Assembly (NCBI RefSeq): GCF_032854445.1
Contig: NC_088304.1
Span: forward strand, 26,611,704 to 26,675,703
DNA: 64,000 bases
Direction of reading: 5' to 3'
Origin: Liolophura sinensis
Taxonomy: Eukaryota; Mollusca; Polyplacophora; Chitonida; Chitonidae
Shown here: positions 23,140 to 34,800 of the stretch, piece by piece
How positions within the stretch are numbered: the first letter of the stretch is position 1
Layout of the letters: each line of letters starts with the position of its first letter
Program-made: the position numbers and the translations under genes
Notes under the pieces: model-generated
The model's input: only the letters and a program-made list of their open reading frames with translations
What the model was told of the DNA's origin: nothing
The model's database searches: none

Positions 23140-23265
23140 CTTGTATTTGACTAACAGGATGTTATGTTGAATCTGACAGAATATTGTGCTGTAACAGAAT
23201 TCATTCTACCGTCACTCAGATAACAGACTTTGTGTTAAAATTAAATGATTACAAGTACTTTTTTT
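23140..23265. mobile_element. Short dispersed repeat with TTTAACAG termini (copy 3)
   Basis: CTAACAGGATGTTATGTTGA and AACAGACTTTGTGTTAAAAT align with 15317-15415. Confidence 0.5.
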
Positions 23266-23275
23266 GAGTGCAGGT

Positions 23276-23322
23276 GTATTGTGCTGCGCTAGAAGGCTAA
23301 CCACTTGGCCGCGGAGGCCACT
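23276..23322 (-). mobile_element. Family A SINE head fragment
   Basis: Minus strand GTGGCCTCCGCGGCCAAGTG plus the following tRNA-like bases only; no body or tail. Confidence 0.6.
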
Positions 23323-23699
23323 ACTCACATACTGTATATATAGGTAGATAAAAGGCCATATCCATACCACTCGTCATACCCTAGTTTCATTCTGATTAGT
23401 TGATTACATATGTCAACTATTCATCGTAAAATTTGCTGGCCAATATGGAACGTTGCAGCTGACTTTACCGTAGTTCACGGCTAAATTGCCTGAAAATTTC
23501 CATCCCTGAATTACAGTTGGACTACAATAGCACATTTAACGAGGAGGATGTGAGGCTTCCTTCACGCGGTTCCCAAAGCTGCTGTGAAGCTGAATTAGGA
23601 GGCATGTTTCATCTGTTTCAACGGTTGCCCGCTACTCCACATCAAATGCCACTATGTAAGCAGTGAGGTCAATACATTTAGGTATTTGACTATTTCTCA

Positions 23700-24180
23700 T
23701 GCGGCAATGTGTATGAGCGGATGGGTGCTGAAGGAATCAATCGCAATTTGCCAGCATCCTCGAAACCCGTTGTCTAGAAGCCACAGCCCAAAAGACCTAC
23801 AGCTGGATTCGAACCTGCCAGCGCATGGGTCATAGTGGGATGCTTCTCACAGCGCCCATTATTTCGTTTGGTCGGAGAGGGTGTCATTTTGCAAAATTAT
23901 ACATGAATTAAAGGCTCAAACGACACTTCACTTAATCACGAACCTGTGGTAAGTTACTGACCAACTTTCTCACATGTCACGAACAGATATGAACGCCATA
24001 GTTGACAAGTGGTCAACGGACATTAGAACTTCGCCAAAAAGACCACACAAGCGTCGTTGGTATGAATGCGCACCTCGCGGGTCCTTGTGATTGAAGGACA
24101 AGTGCTTCTAATGACGAATGAATGATTACCACTTAACAGCACTTCTGCAAAATTTTAACCATACCGTAGCGATCTAAACC
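23700..24180 (-). mobile_element. SINE family C, decayed, with tRNA-like head
   Basis: Contains a B-box-like GGTTCGAATCCAGCTG on the minus strand near 23803-23818, a GTTACTGACCAACTTTCTCA block near 23952 that recurs near 30420 and 44450, and a GAATGATTACCACTTAACAG tail near 24117. Boundaries are approximate and two elements may be fused. Confidence 0.45.
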
Positions 24181-24189
24181 AAGAGACAA

Positions 24190-27100
24190 AAACATAAGTA
24201 TATATGTAGTCTTCCCAAATTTATTTCCATGGCTAGAATACATATGAAATGCACTAGCTCAAAAATAACTTACAATTTCATTTCGTATTGGAATACATAC
24301 AGGGCTTATCTTTGACTTGTAGAGAAATGCAAAATGATAAATGTGTACATCACAGATTGTTCTATCTACTATTTACAAGAAATACCAATGTTTACGTCAT
24401 ATACAAAACCATGACAGCATACCAAAAATCTTGGAGAGTTGCTGCCCTTGAAAATCCTCGCAAATTGTTGGGAGGCTTACAAATCAATAGACGACCCACG
24501 ATTTGCTGGATGAGGTGTCAATCACTGTATGCTCAACCAATCACTGAACTGTAAAAACAGTCCCGAGGACTGGACTACTTTCAACCAATGAGGGAATGGT
24601 ACACGCTTTCATGCTGGCGGTAGACAACTTTTCTAGCAGCTTACAAACATGACAGCTTTCTTGAGGTACATTAATGTATCCGAATCCTTCCGAACTTTAT
24701 CAACATATAACTAGAACCGAATACTCCGTTAATATCTGCGGCGAAGATTTGGAGGGCTTTCCTAAGACTTTTTTCTTCGTTAGTTAAAAAGATAAACAAA
24801 CAAAAAACGAAACAAACAGCGTGATTCACAAAGATATTGCCCTGACCTTGGACTAAGTAACAATAAACCAAAAGCCGTCAGCGGGCAAAGAGTACAACTT
24901 TGTAGAGCACGAGATAATTCAACAAACCAGTGCAAATTGAACAACCAAGAAGAACCCTTTTCTCTGTACCATGGTCAAATCCTACATTCCTTTGTCCTAT
25001 TCCAAGAAGCAATTACAGAATAAGTTGATTGCAAATACTATGGCAACACTATGTCTCGTGTTGCAATTGTTGTCACAATCGACTTTGTCACCTGTTTCCT
25101 TCGTCGTTGAGGTTTCGGTCAAAACAGACCGCACTTATTAGAACTTGGAACATTGCACAAAGCCCCAAGTACTACACCTATGCGGCAATTCGGGCATCAG
25201 AGCGTTACAAGTAAATTTCCCCAGACGAACTATTGATCAATGGGTGCCAGTTTTACTGTAAAAATGAAAGTTTGGCAATGACGACTTGATTTGTTGGTGT
25301 GCGTGCATATTTTAATAAGGGCATGGGCAATAATCAGTTTGTTACGTTTTAGTCCAAGCTTAATCTATTCAAAAAGACTAAATACTCATACTTTTATAAC
25401 ATTAAACTGAAACATACTAAAAAAAAAACACCTTTACCCATCCCTTTGACTGTTGACTTTTGGAATAGCTGAATATACTCACTGCTGACTCGAAAACACG
25501 ACTGCACCATGGCAAACCGGGATTTAAATTCTTTTCATTCATACAATACTGCTCAGCAGCAACATTCTTGTGCTTCTCTAGAGAAAGTAGACTGATTTAC
25601 CACCGGTACCCATATGTAGGATTTGCTAATTTCAACTGACAAGCACCACACACGGTCATCCAACACTCTACTGATCACCATTCAACCTTGGAAGTCCTCT
25701 CTCCTACCTCGGAGGGCATTTCAACACTGGTCTGGTTAGTATGACTTTAAAACATCAGATGTCACAAGGAGAAAACAAACTGTTCACGGACTGGAAGGGT
25801 TGGGGTTGGGGGTGTGGGGGTGTCAGGGTTTTTCAAAGATTTTCATCCCCTCCTCCCATAAAAAAAATTAGGTATACAAGTATAAATTTGACAACAAAAT
25901 ATACAAAGAGGAAATAAACAAATGTACAGGACATACTAGCTTTTCAGTATAAGTAGTTACTGGCAAAACCTCTGCACATAAACACGACTGTGCAAATGAA
26001 CCATAAAGTAACAATAATACGGAGGAGCCAATAATCACAGAGAACTCCGAGACAAGGGAGAAAACTCATGCTCCCTTCTCCCTCACCTCTAATCCACCAG
26101 CTGTTAACTTACAATCTGCACAGCATTCTGGCGCTACTTTTTCACCAGCTTTTTTTATCTCCTGGTCCATTTATTTATAACTTAAAGCCTCAGTCATAAT
26201 TTATTTGTATTTACAAAAATACACGGTCAACGTTGAGTTGTACCAGGACAAGTTACCATCCTGAGTGATGAAGTGAACCAGTGCAACAACCTACACAAGT
26301 CTTTTGTATCTCGCCACTTACATATGTATAATATATATATAATATATTTATTTATTTCGTATATTTACTATGTGTATGTATACCATATTTGTACAGGCAT
26401 GATTTGCATTTGATACCAGGATATGCACAATGCACCCTTTTCAGTTTTGTCATATTTACTCAAATGTACACCTTTAGACAATTTTTATGCAAACATTCTG
26501 CATAATAAAGGGACAGGTCCCAGGGTTGGAGGTGGGGCTGGGGGCATGGGAACATCTTAACTACAGAGCCTGCCCCAGAGACTTTGACATCAGTCTCCTA
26601 CAAATGCATGTCAAAGTTCCTGGGTTAAACTGTGCCATTGCATTGTCTCATGGTCTGTTCCGGATTTCCGACACAAACTGTTTGCAAATTTGACGAAGGA
26701 TTTGCATACATGATTTCCTCACAGACTAGGTCACGATACACTGTACAAGAAAACAAACAAGTAACAAATAAATAACATGGTTATCACTGCACAAAGAAGC
26801 AGCAGCAGCGGTGAATAGAAAGTTCATGTACACCGGAAGTTGATAAATAGATTTCAACAACTGGTCAGGATCATTGGAGAGCAGATAATCTAGCCAAGAG
26901 GAAGTCCACAGTCCGTTACAAAAAACCATAAGAATAAAAAGACAAAACCTCTCTTGGGTGTACACATGTACGGAAAAATATTGCAAAGCTGCCGCTATAA
27001 AAAGGTGTACAGATTCTTCTAAACAGATCAAGGCAACAGCCCCCTGATTAGTACATGCTTTCCTTCTCGTGTTTAGGGATAAGCTTGAAAATTGCTCTTC

Positions 27101-28729
27101 ATGATCTGCAATCATGTCTGACTTCCTGTCAGCCTGTACTAAGAAGTGTTCTGTTTTGTAAACATGGGGAAGAGAACTGCCAGAAAATGCAGTAATGCCA
27201 CAATGGGAAGTCAATCTGGTCTCAGAGATGAAAACTTGAACAATTCTGCTTTGTTTCAGAAAACAACAGTTAGTCTCTCTTGGCCTGAATGATCTACACC
27301 CATTAGTTCATAAAAAGGCTGGCCTGTTAGCTCTTTGTTAGCTTAACTTATTCACATACAACATGATTTAAATTGGCCCAAACAACCTATCCATATTTGA
27401 TTTAATGTGCTTCTATTTTTCCATGATTACAGACCTCCTTATTTCCCCCATTTATTCTCTGACAGAAAAATGTTTTATAGTCTGAATTTGAAGTCTTTTA
27501 TAAATTTCAAATTTGTAACTTTTCATCCATGTACAATTGTGAGTTCTCCCATAAATGAGGGCTATAATACCTGTGGAAACCTGATTGCTTACAGCCATAT
27601 ACATATATTTGAGAGTTCAACACTCTCACCCGTTCTGACTCGCATTTAAATCGCTACTTTAAATCTGCTGAGCAAAATTAGGGAACTTAAATTAAATACA
27701 TTTCATCCAACAACACTCCAGGAAACATGCGACTATTTGGGAAAAATTGGCTCAGTTGTCACAGTATCTGCCAAAACCTGCCAACTTAAAAAGTGTTCAT
27801 GAAAATCAATTTTTCTCTGTTTTGAAGTCAGATGAACAAGAAAGGAAAAACAGAATGGATGCAAAATGCTGGTCTCCTCACATTTACACCAGAATTCAGT
27901 TAACCATTATAGTTTTCAACCCATGGTATCCAAAAATCACTTTTTTATCGTCACTGGAAGTACTTGATGAATCCTGCATAAGGGAATTCTGCGGAGAGTT
28001 AATGCATGTATTTCCCTTTCATCGGCATGGTACTGCATACAAACATCAGGGTCGTCTCTCCTCCATAGGGGCAGAGGATCTGTTCACACATAAACTGTGA
28101 TAACACAGGAGCCTGTGCACCAGCTCTTTGAAAACTCACATTCTTCACACTTACATTACTTCACAGGGACACAGAACGTGCAACCTTTTGCTGGAATAAA
28201 ACAAAAGCCGACAGCTTGGTAGCCAGTTGTTTCAGGCAACACGAACCTCAGGAACAATCAATTATCAGTTTCCCCAATTGTAGTCTGGTAAACTGCCATT
28301 CTTTACACCTTATCACTAGCAAAGGTATGCAAAAAAAAATGTGATTTTTTCCAGTGGGAAAAAAAAGAAGAAAAAGAGTCCACGGCTAGTGAGCTGTTTG
28401 TTTCAAGCAGTTTGACCTCCATGCTTTACCTTCTCAGAAGTCGAATCACAAAACTGTCTTGTTCCCAAATCCTTGTCATCAGTACATAGACACAGAAAAG
28501 GTGGTCACTCAATGGAAACCAAAAGGAGAAAGCCCAAGGCTTGGGAGTGATTTGCTTAAGGTAACATAATCCACATGGGCTATAAACAGTATCCTTCTCC
28601 TTTCGGTAGTCTCTTAAAACCGTCTTGTTCTCAACTCTTAACGGGACATTGCTCACTTCCAACTCGACTGAAGGTGCTCGACTGGGTGCACGTAAACGAG
28701 ATTCTGATAGGGTCAGATTGCTGGCACCT
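24190..28729 (-). other. Probable long MED13 3' UTR and downstream DNA
   Basis: Directly follows the MED13 stop in transcript orientation. I see no SINE or MITE in about 4.5 kb, in contrast with all neighbouring DNA, which suggests selective constraint. Minus-strand AATAAA signals occur near 27450, 26347, 26171 and 24219; which one is used cannot be told. A 162-codon open frame at 26726-27214 has no recognisable domain. Confidence 0.5.
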
Positions 28730-28862
28730 TCAGACAAATGCATTGAGGGCGTGGTAGATTTGCATAAGGTTGACGAAGTGGATGGGCAGACAGGAGCGGC
28801 GGTCATTGCTGGATGGGTCAAGGTTTAACCAGGAGAGAGCATTGTAGTTCTCCAGCACAAAT
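28730..28862 (-). CDS. MED13: MED13 terminal coding exon
   Basis: Encodes [40 protein letters not shown] and AFV followed by TGA at 28730-28732. This is the natural C-terminus of the family. Confidence 0.98.
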
Positions 28863-31800
28863 CTACAAGAAACAAGAAAAACAGAGACTGGTTTAATAAA
28901 GAGTCAACACGTCCAAGCAAATCAACAATCAGTATTTTAGTACTGCAGTATGATGAGTCAACAAAACAAAATGCACCCTCTGTGGCAGTATCACAAGCAC
29001 AAATACAACCTTAGTGGTTGTATGCCAAATTTGTTCAAATCTGAACATGCGACAGAACATGTAAGTGGGATACGACAAAAAGGAAATCAATTTTCATTTC
29101 ACTCACAAACGTTTTTGATCTTTGCTTCCATGTAAGTGATAGTTAAACTTTCACAGCTGATATTGGCCTTTTCCAATTACTTATAAATTTTCTCCACTGA
29201 GGCCAACTTATTTCATTGTCCTAGTATCCCAAAATCTGGAATTCCTTCAAGACTTCCTCCCAAATGACCTGTGCATTTTCACTGTTGAAGACGTAAAGCA
29301 AAGAACTGGCCCAAATTCTCGAGCTGTCAATTAGACTCACCTGAGCACATCGCACGTTTCGCTGGAATCGAGGGAATGAGCATTACGACTGTGTGAGGGG
29401 TCGATGAGTTCATCTGGGTTTTGTTGTACCGACGGGCAGTGAATGTGTAACGCAGACTGCAACAACAACAGATATAGATAAGCTAATGAATGAAATAAGT
29501 GATTTTATAATCGCACAGATGCAAAATTTACACCAATTTGCCTTCAGCAGTCAATGAGCACACAAAAAGCCTTTCTGACTTAAGCTGTACTAGGTCTTAC
29601 AACACTATTCACAATGCAAACAGTTATTTCTTGTTTCCTGCAGGCAATCCCTTGACTGTACTGAATACTACATTTTTGCCAGGTGTTTACTCAAGCACAT
29701 TCTGAAGGCATTACTCCGTGCGGACTGATAATATTATACTTTTTGTATAATATACAAAATCAAATCTACTACAAAATCAAATCAAAAATATGCATTAATA
29801 ATTGAGCTGAAATTTGCTCTTTCATATGCGAAAAGGTTGATGAATTAGGGTAGTTCCACCCAATTACAGGTGGATCTTAAAGAGGTCATCCAACGAAATC
29901 TCTCAACACACAGCTTCAGTCCTCAAGTGCGCAAGTCTTCTTAGCAGACTTTGGATGGATACCCCGTTAGCTACAAAAGCTCTTTCACTCCAGCCCTTTA
30001 TATGTCTGAATGCATTACATGCATCATGGCTGAAAGCAAATTATCCACCAAAAATGCCAGAGTCAACCATGAAGGGAAGAGCTCTTGTATAATGAGAATG
30101 GTCATACAATAGCTGAGGTTCATACCTTGAACATGGCTGGACAATGGTTCTCTGCTTCTGGACAGCTGGCCCAGAACCAGCGGGGTAATGGGCCTGTCTT
30201 AGCGGTGGACGTGTAGTAGCCCATGGCCAGGGGCTGCAGTAACAGATTGCACACCTCTTCCTGAGAGTTCAATGATGACGCTCCCACTCCACTCTGGTCA
30301 AACACAAAGGTTAATTTATTTATCTGATTGTTATGGGACTCCATGCTCACATTTAGGTCCACTTACATGTTGATGGGTGCATGAAAACAAAGTGCTAAAT
30401 TAAACCACTGACCTTTGGCAAGTTACTGGCAAGCTTTCTAACCAGTGATGTACTAACTTTCATGTCACACTGATGATATACACAAGACTGACCAAAACGC
30501 ACTGTTGACACCTTTATTTGTAACCTAGGTCCCACACAAAATGGATGTAGGTCAGGTTTGAACTCTCATCTCGTCTGGCCTAATGATTGAGAGACAAGCA
30601 CCCTGATAAGATATTTAAAACTGAATATAGCTTAACGTAACTTCAGCAAAAATGCAGCCATAATGTGGCAAGAACATGTTTAAATAAAGAACAGTAAATA
30701 GGGGGATCAAAAGGTTTGTATTTCACTGGGGCTGGGCAGAAACTAAGAAACTCTGACTCACCATGGCTGACCAGTTGGTTTTGCCTGGGGAGTGAGCTCG
30801 ACTAGTGGGTGAGCCCCCTTGAGGACTAGAAGACGTGTGCTGCAGTTGTCCGTGGGGTGAGGCTGGGGGAGAGACATTCTCAAACAGAGTGTTAAAGTCC
30901 AATTCTGAGTCGTCAAATAGGCAGTCTCCAGCCTCGTCATCGTTCAGGACGAGCGTCAGATCCATATTGGGCTCCTGGTGGTTTGACTGGGTGTTGGCCT
31001 GCAAAAAAGGGAGATGAACTTAGGAATCAATCTTTACAGGAAAGGAGAAGGTCGGTCATAACCCTGCTTGTATCACAGACTTTCTAGTATATTAGGCCAA
31101 AATTAAAATATTATTTGTTGCATGTCACAAGCCCTTTATAACAAAAGAGAAGTAAAAATTTTATAAGGTCTGTTTGTTGGGGGTTTTCTTTACTCTCAGA
31201 AGGCGAGAACAATCGTGGAATCCTGTTCAAATGATTGATCACAATTAAACTTCCTGAACATTGATCAGAACACAGTACAAGCTATTTCTATGTGACTAGT
31301 CAAATTCTACAACATAAAGTGATAGCTTTTTTTTTTCATATTTTTAGATCAGTGAACTTCAGACAGTAGAATCCACAAATCGCAACCTGTGAATATGTCT
31401 TTATTGTCTGTGATTTTGGACAATCTATACATGGTCACCTTTTTTCTTTGAACACCAATGACCCAAAATAATGTGTTTCTACAACATAAAGTGATAGCTT
31501 TTTTTTCATATTTTTAGATTAGTAAACTTCAGAGAGCAGAATCCACAAATCGCAACCTGTGAATATGTCTTTATTGTCTGTGATTTTGGACAATCTATAC
31601 ATGGCAACCTTTTTTCTTTGAACACCAATGACCCAAACTAATGTGTTTGATCAGTGTAAAAGCAAAATGCTGAGGATATGGTTTCCTATAAACAGTTATA
31701 AAGTTGCAAGATCAGATCACCTTAGGCTGTATACTTAGATATTATTTTGTCTGATTCTGAACATTCCATACATGGAGTCAAAATCTTTGGTATAGAAGAA

Positions 31801-34800
31801 GTGAATTTGAGGTCAACCAATATGATTTAAAGTAGTAAAATACATTAGAATCTATTAATATCATTGAACGACAAAACGAAGGTCATAAAATGATGATTCA
31901 ATAAAATTTGTATATATTTGCATGGTACAAATTCATCTTAGTGAAGGCTCGAGCTCAGTTTGAGGTCATCACTTTTGAGCTCTCAAAAATGAGTGAATGA
32001 CCAAACATGTTAACCCATGTAACCTTATTGCCGCCTTCTTTGTTGTCACCAATCTAGCTTACACATTTTGTGGTGTTTTTCCAGCACTTACCTGAGCGGT
32101 GGTGGACGTTGGGAAGACCAGGATGTGTGTACACGAGGCATCGCGTGGTGTCTGCAGTGGGCAGTTACTGCTCATCTTCTCCTCCACCTTGACAGACTCG
32201 GGCATCACCCTGAAGGTGGGGTGAGGCTCCATGGACACGAGGCAGGCACTGAGGATGCAGGGCAGGTCAGAGCTGGGCAAGGCCTGAGCGGAGCACTGGG
32301 CACACATCTCGCGCAGGTGCTTGCTGGCATTGATCAGGTTCTTCTTACTCAGCAGGCCACCCCAGCCTATCACAAACACAAGACACAACAGATTAGATAC
32401 CAAGTATATTTGGTATTAGGTGTTTGAACATAAAACTACATGTACACAGTACGTCAACTCACTGGTGTCAACCCCTTGGAGAAGTCAACAAATGCATTAA
32501 CTTGAAGGTATGGTACATGAATGAATTACAGCTTCTGCATTTATTTAATCTGACATTTCGGTGCATACCAAAGCAACTTTTTGAGAAGTTGCCATTCATT
32601 TACTGCCTTTCACTTGATTCATCACAAACTTGTAAATTCAACACATGTGATAAGGCTTTCTCACAAAGTGACAGCTGTACGATTTTGAACAATTCTGGGA
32701 AATAGGCAAAAGGCTACAAAAAAAAAAAATGAAAAAATAAAAATCACGACACAAAACCAGCTACCCTAATTCCTCAGTCCAATTAATGCACATTTTTAGT
32801 TTGATTTTGGAGACAAAACTACATTGGATAGGTTGGCCAATTTCAGGCCTTAACTATAAGTATATTTTATCAGTCTACACAGAATAATCATCCACATGTA
32901 TTCTCATCAAGACTGAATTGCCATATCTTTTGGTCTCGCATGTATCAGGTTAGAAGCTGACTGCAGAGCAACATTTAATCTATCGGATTTTGTAGATTCT
33001 GGTTTACAAGTCAAGGTTCACTGAAGATAATGAACACTTAACCATTCTTTTACGTACAGATCCGCAGACATTGGTAAAACTTAACAGTTAACAAAAATCA
33101 CCTTTCAGCTCTCCGTGACCAAGCCGACCAAAGCGACCAATCACAACTCGGCATGGTGTTGTCGTCATGGATATCACACCTAGAATGTAGTCCCACAACT
33201 TTGCCAGCCCTATCTTCCTGGCTGATGCCTTTCTCCTTCGATTTCTACAACAGTTGGCATCTCTTTACACTATTGTAACTGATGAGGCATATCCCTTTAA
33301 TACATGCATTTAATTAATACAGTCACCATTGTTCTTTTTAAACAGGTGAAAATGTTTCACCGATTTATTTATTTTATCACCACACTCAAGAAAATTTCAC
33401 TTATATGCAATGATAAATATCATGGGAGGAAACCAGGCAGAGCAAGATGCTTATGAAAACTTGTAAACATTAATGTAACTGTTGTAAATAATAATTTGGC
33501 TATAGCAGTACAGCTATTTATTAATACCATAATTTGAATGGTATCCAACTCTATGATGAAGAATTCTCTTTACTGATACAACAGCCGTCCGGTGAATGTG
33601 TGGAGGAAACCGGAGTGTCTGGATTTCCCCATGGTACCATCACAGGGCTCTGTATCAAACCTCTTGACTTAACACAGCGCCTGTATAGCGCACATACCTG
33701 TTAGGAATCTCAATGTTGACCGTGCACATCTCTGTCATCTCACCACGCTGGTCAGTGAAGGTGGCCAGCAGCCAGCGCTGGTCCTCTGACAAGCAGTAAC
33801 CACAGAATATCACATTGCTCTTCTCCAGCTTCTCCCCACACGACTCCGCCAACTGTGACTGTTTGTCCTTTAGTGGCGCTAACACGTAGGGTGGGGCATA
33901 CAGCTTTAGTGGACCGGCCTTGTCACCCTGATACAACAAACATACCACCAAAGGTTACTATAGCATACCAGGAGATTTCACACAGAGACATGAAAATTCC
34001 CAAAATGAGGAGACATCACTGAGCAACAAACACTCTTAATTCTCCTAACTCTTTGCATCTACATCTAAGGAGGCAACTTTGTACGCCGTGCTAGCAGTGA
34101 GATAATTGCTCAAATATAATTTATCAATTTACATGAATTTTGTTTAATGTTGTACAGAAGACTTTTCACTTTTATGACAATTGTGGATTTAATCAGAAAA
34201 ACAGGTATGAACAAAGACTGACTGCATACACTGTAGCTAGCAGTCCTGTGATTTATATGCACAGGTTTTTGCATTAATTTCATTAAAAGGAATTCTCTTT
34301 AAAAAGTTTTACTGTAGCTGTTTACTTCTTACATGGTGACGGTAACCACAGGGCTTTTAATATCAACAGTACTGACGTAGTATTAAGTCAGTCCTTACCC
34401 CCTTCTTCTTGAGGAAGTGGTCCGCAGCTGCGGCTGGCCCCATGCCGGTCAGGGAGCGGCCTGGGATTGTGTGGGAGAGATTCCATCGACACATGGTGAA
34501 CACCGAGAATGCCATGGACTTGAGGTGCTGCATCTCTGCTCCAGGTTCCTGCTTGTCCAGGATCATCTTCAAGGGAACAATCTGAAAGAGAGCACCAACT
34601 AATGTCTTAATACATTTAATTAAAAAATGGCTTTTATGATGATACTTTTTGAATGTTCATTTGTTTACTTATATTAATTTACTTGACAATTCTTTAAACT
34701 ATGGAATGTAGAGAAATTTCCCAGTTTTACGAATCTTCACTGACACAAACTAAACCTCCTTTAGCTTCACTTGGAAAAAATTCTTCACCTAAATTTCACT

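Noticed and set aside
26726-27214. 162-codon minus-strand ORF downstream of MED13
   Set aside because: No domain, no splice context, composition like the surrounding 3' UTR; most likely chance.
27747-28100. 117-codon plus-strand ORF antisense to the MED13 3' region
   Set aside because: No recognisable motif, and it lies opposite a probable UTR.
32068-32427. Plus-strand 119-codon ORF
   Set aside because: It is the antisense shadow of the MED13 exon at 32092-32366.
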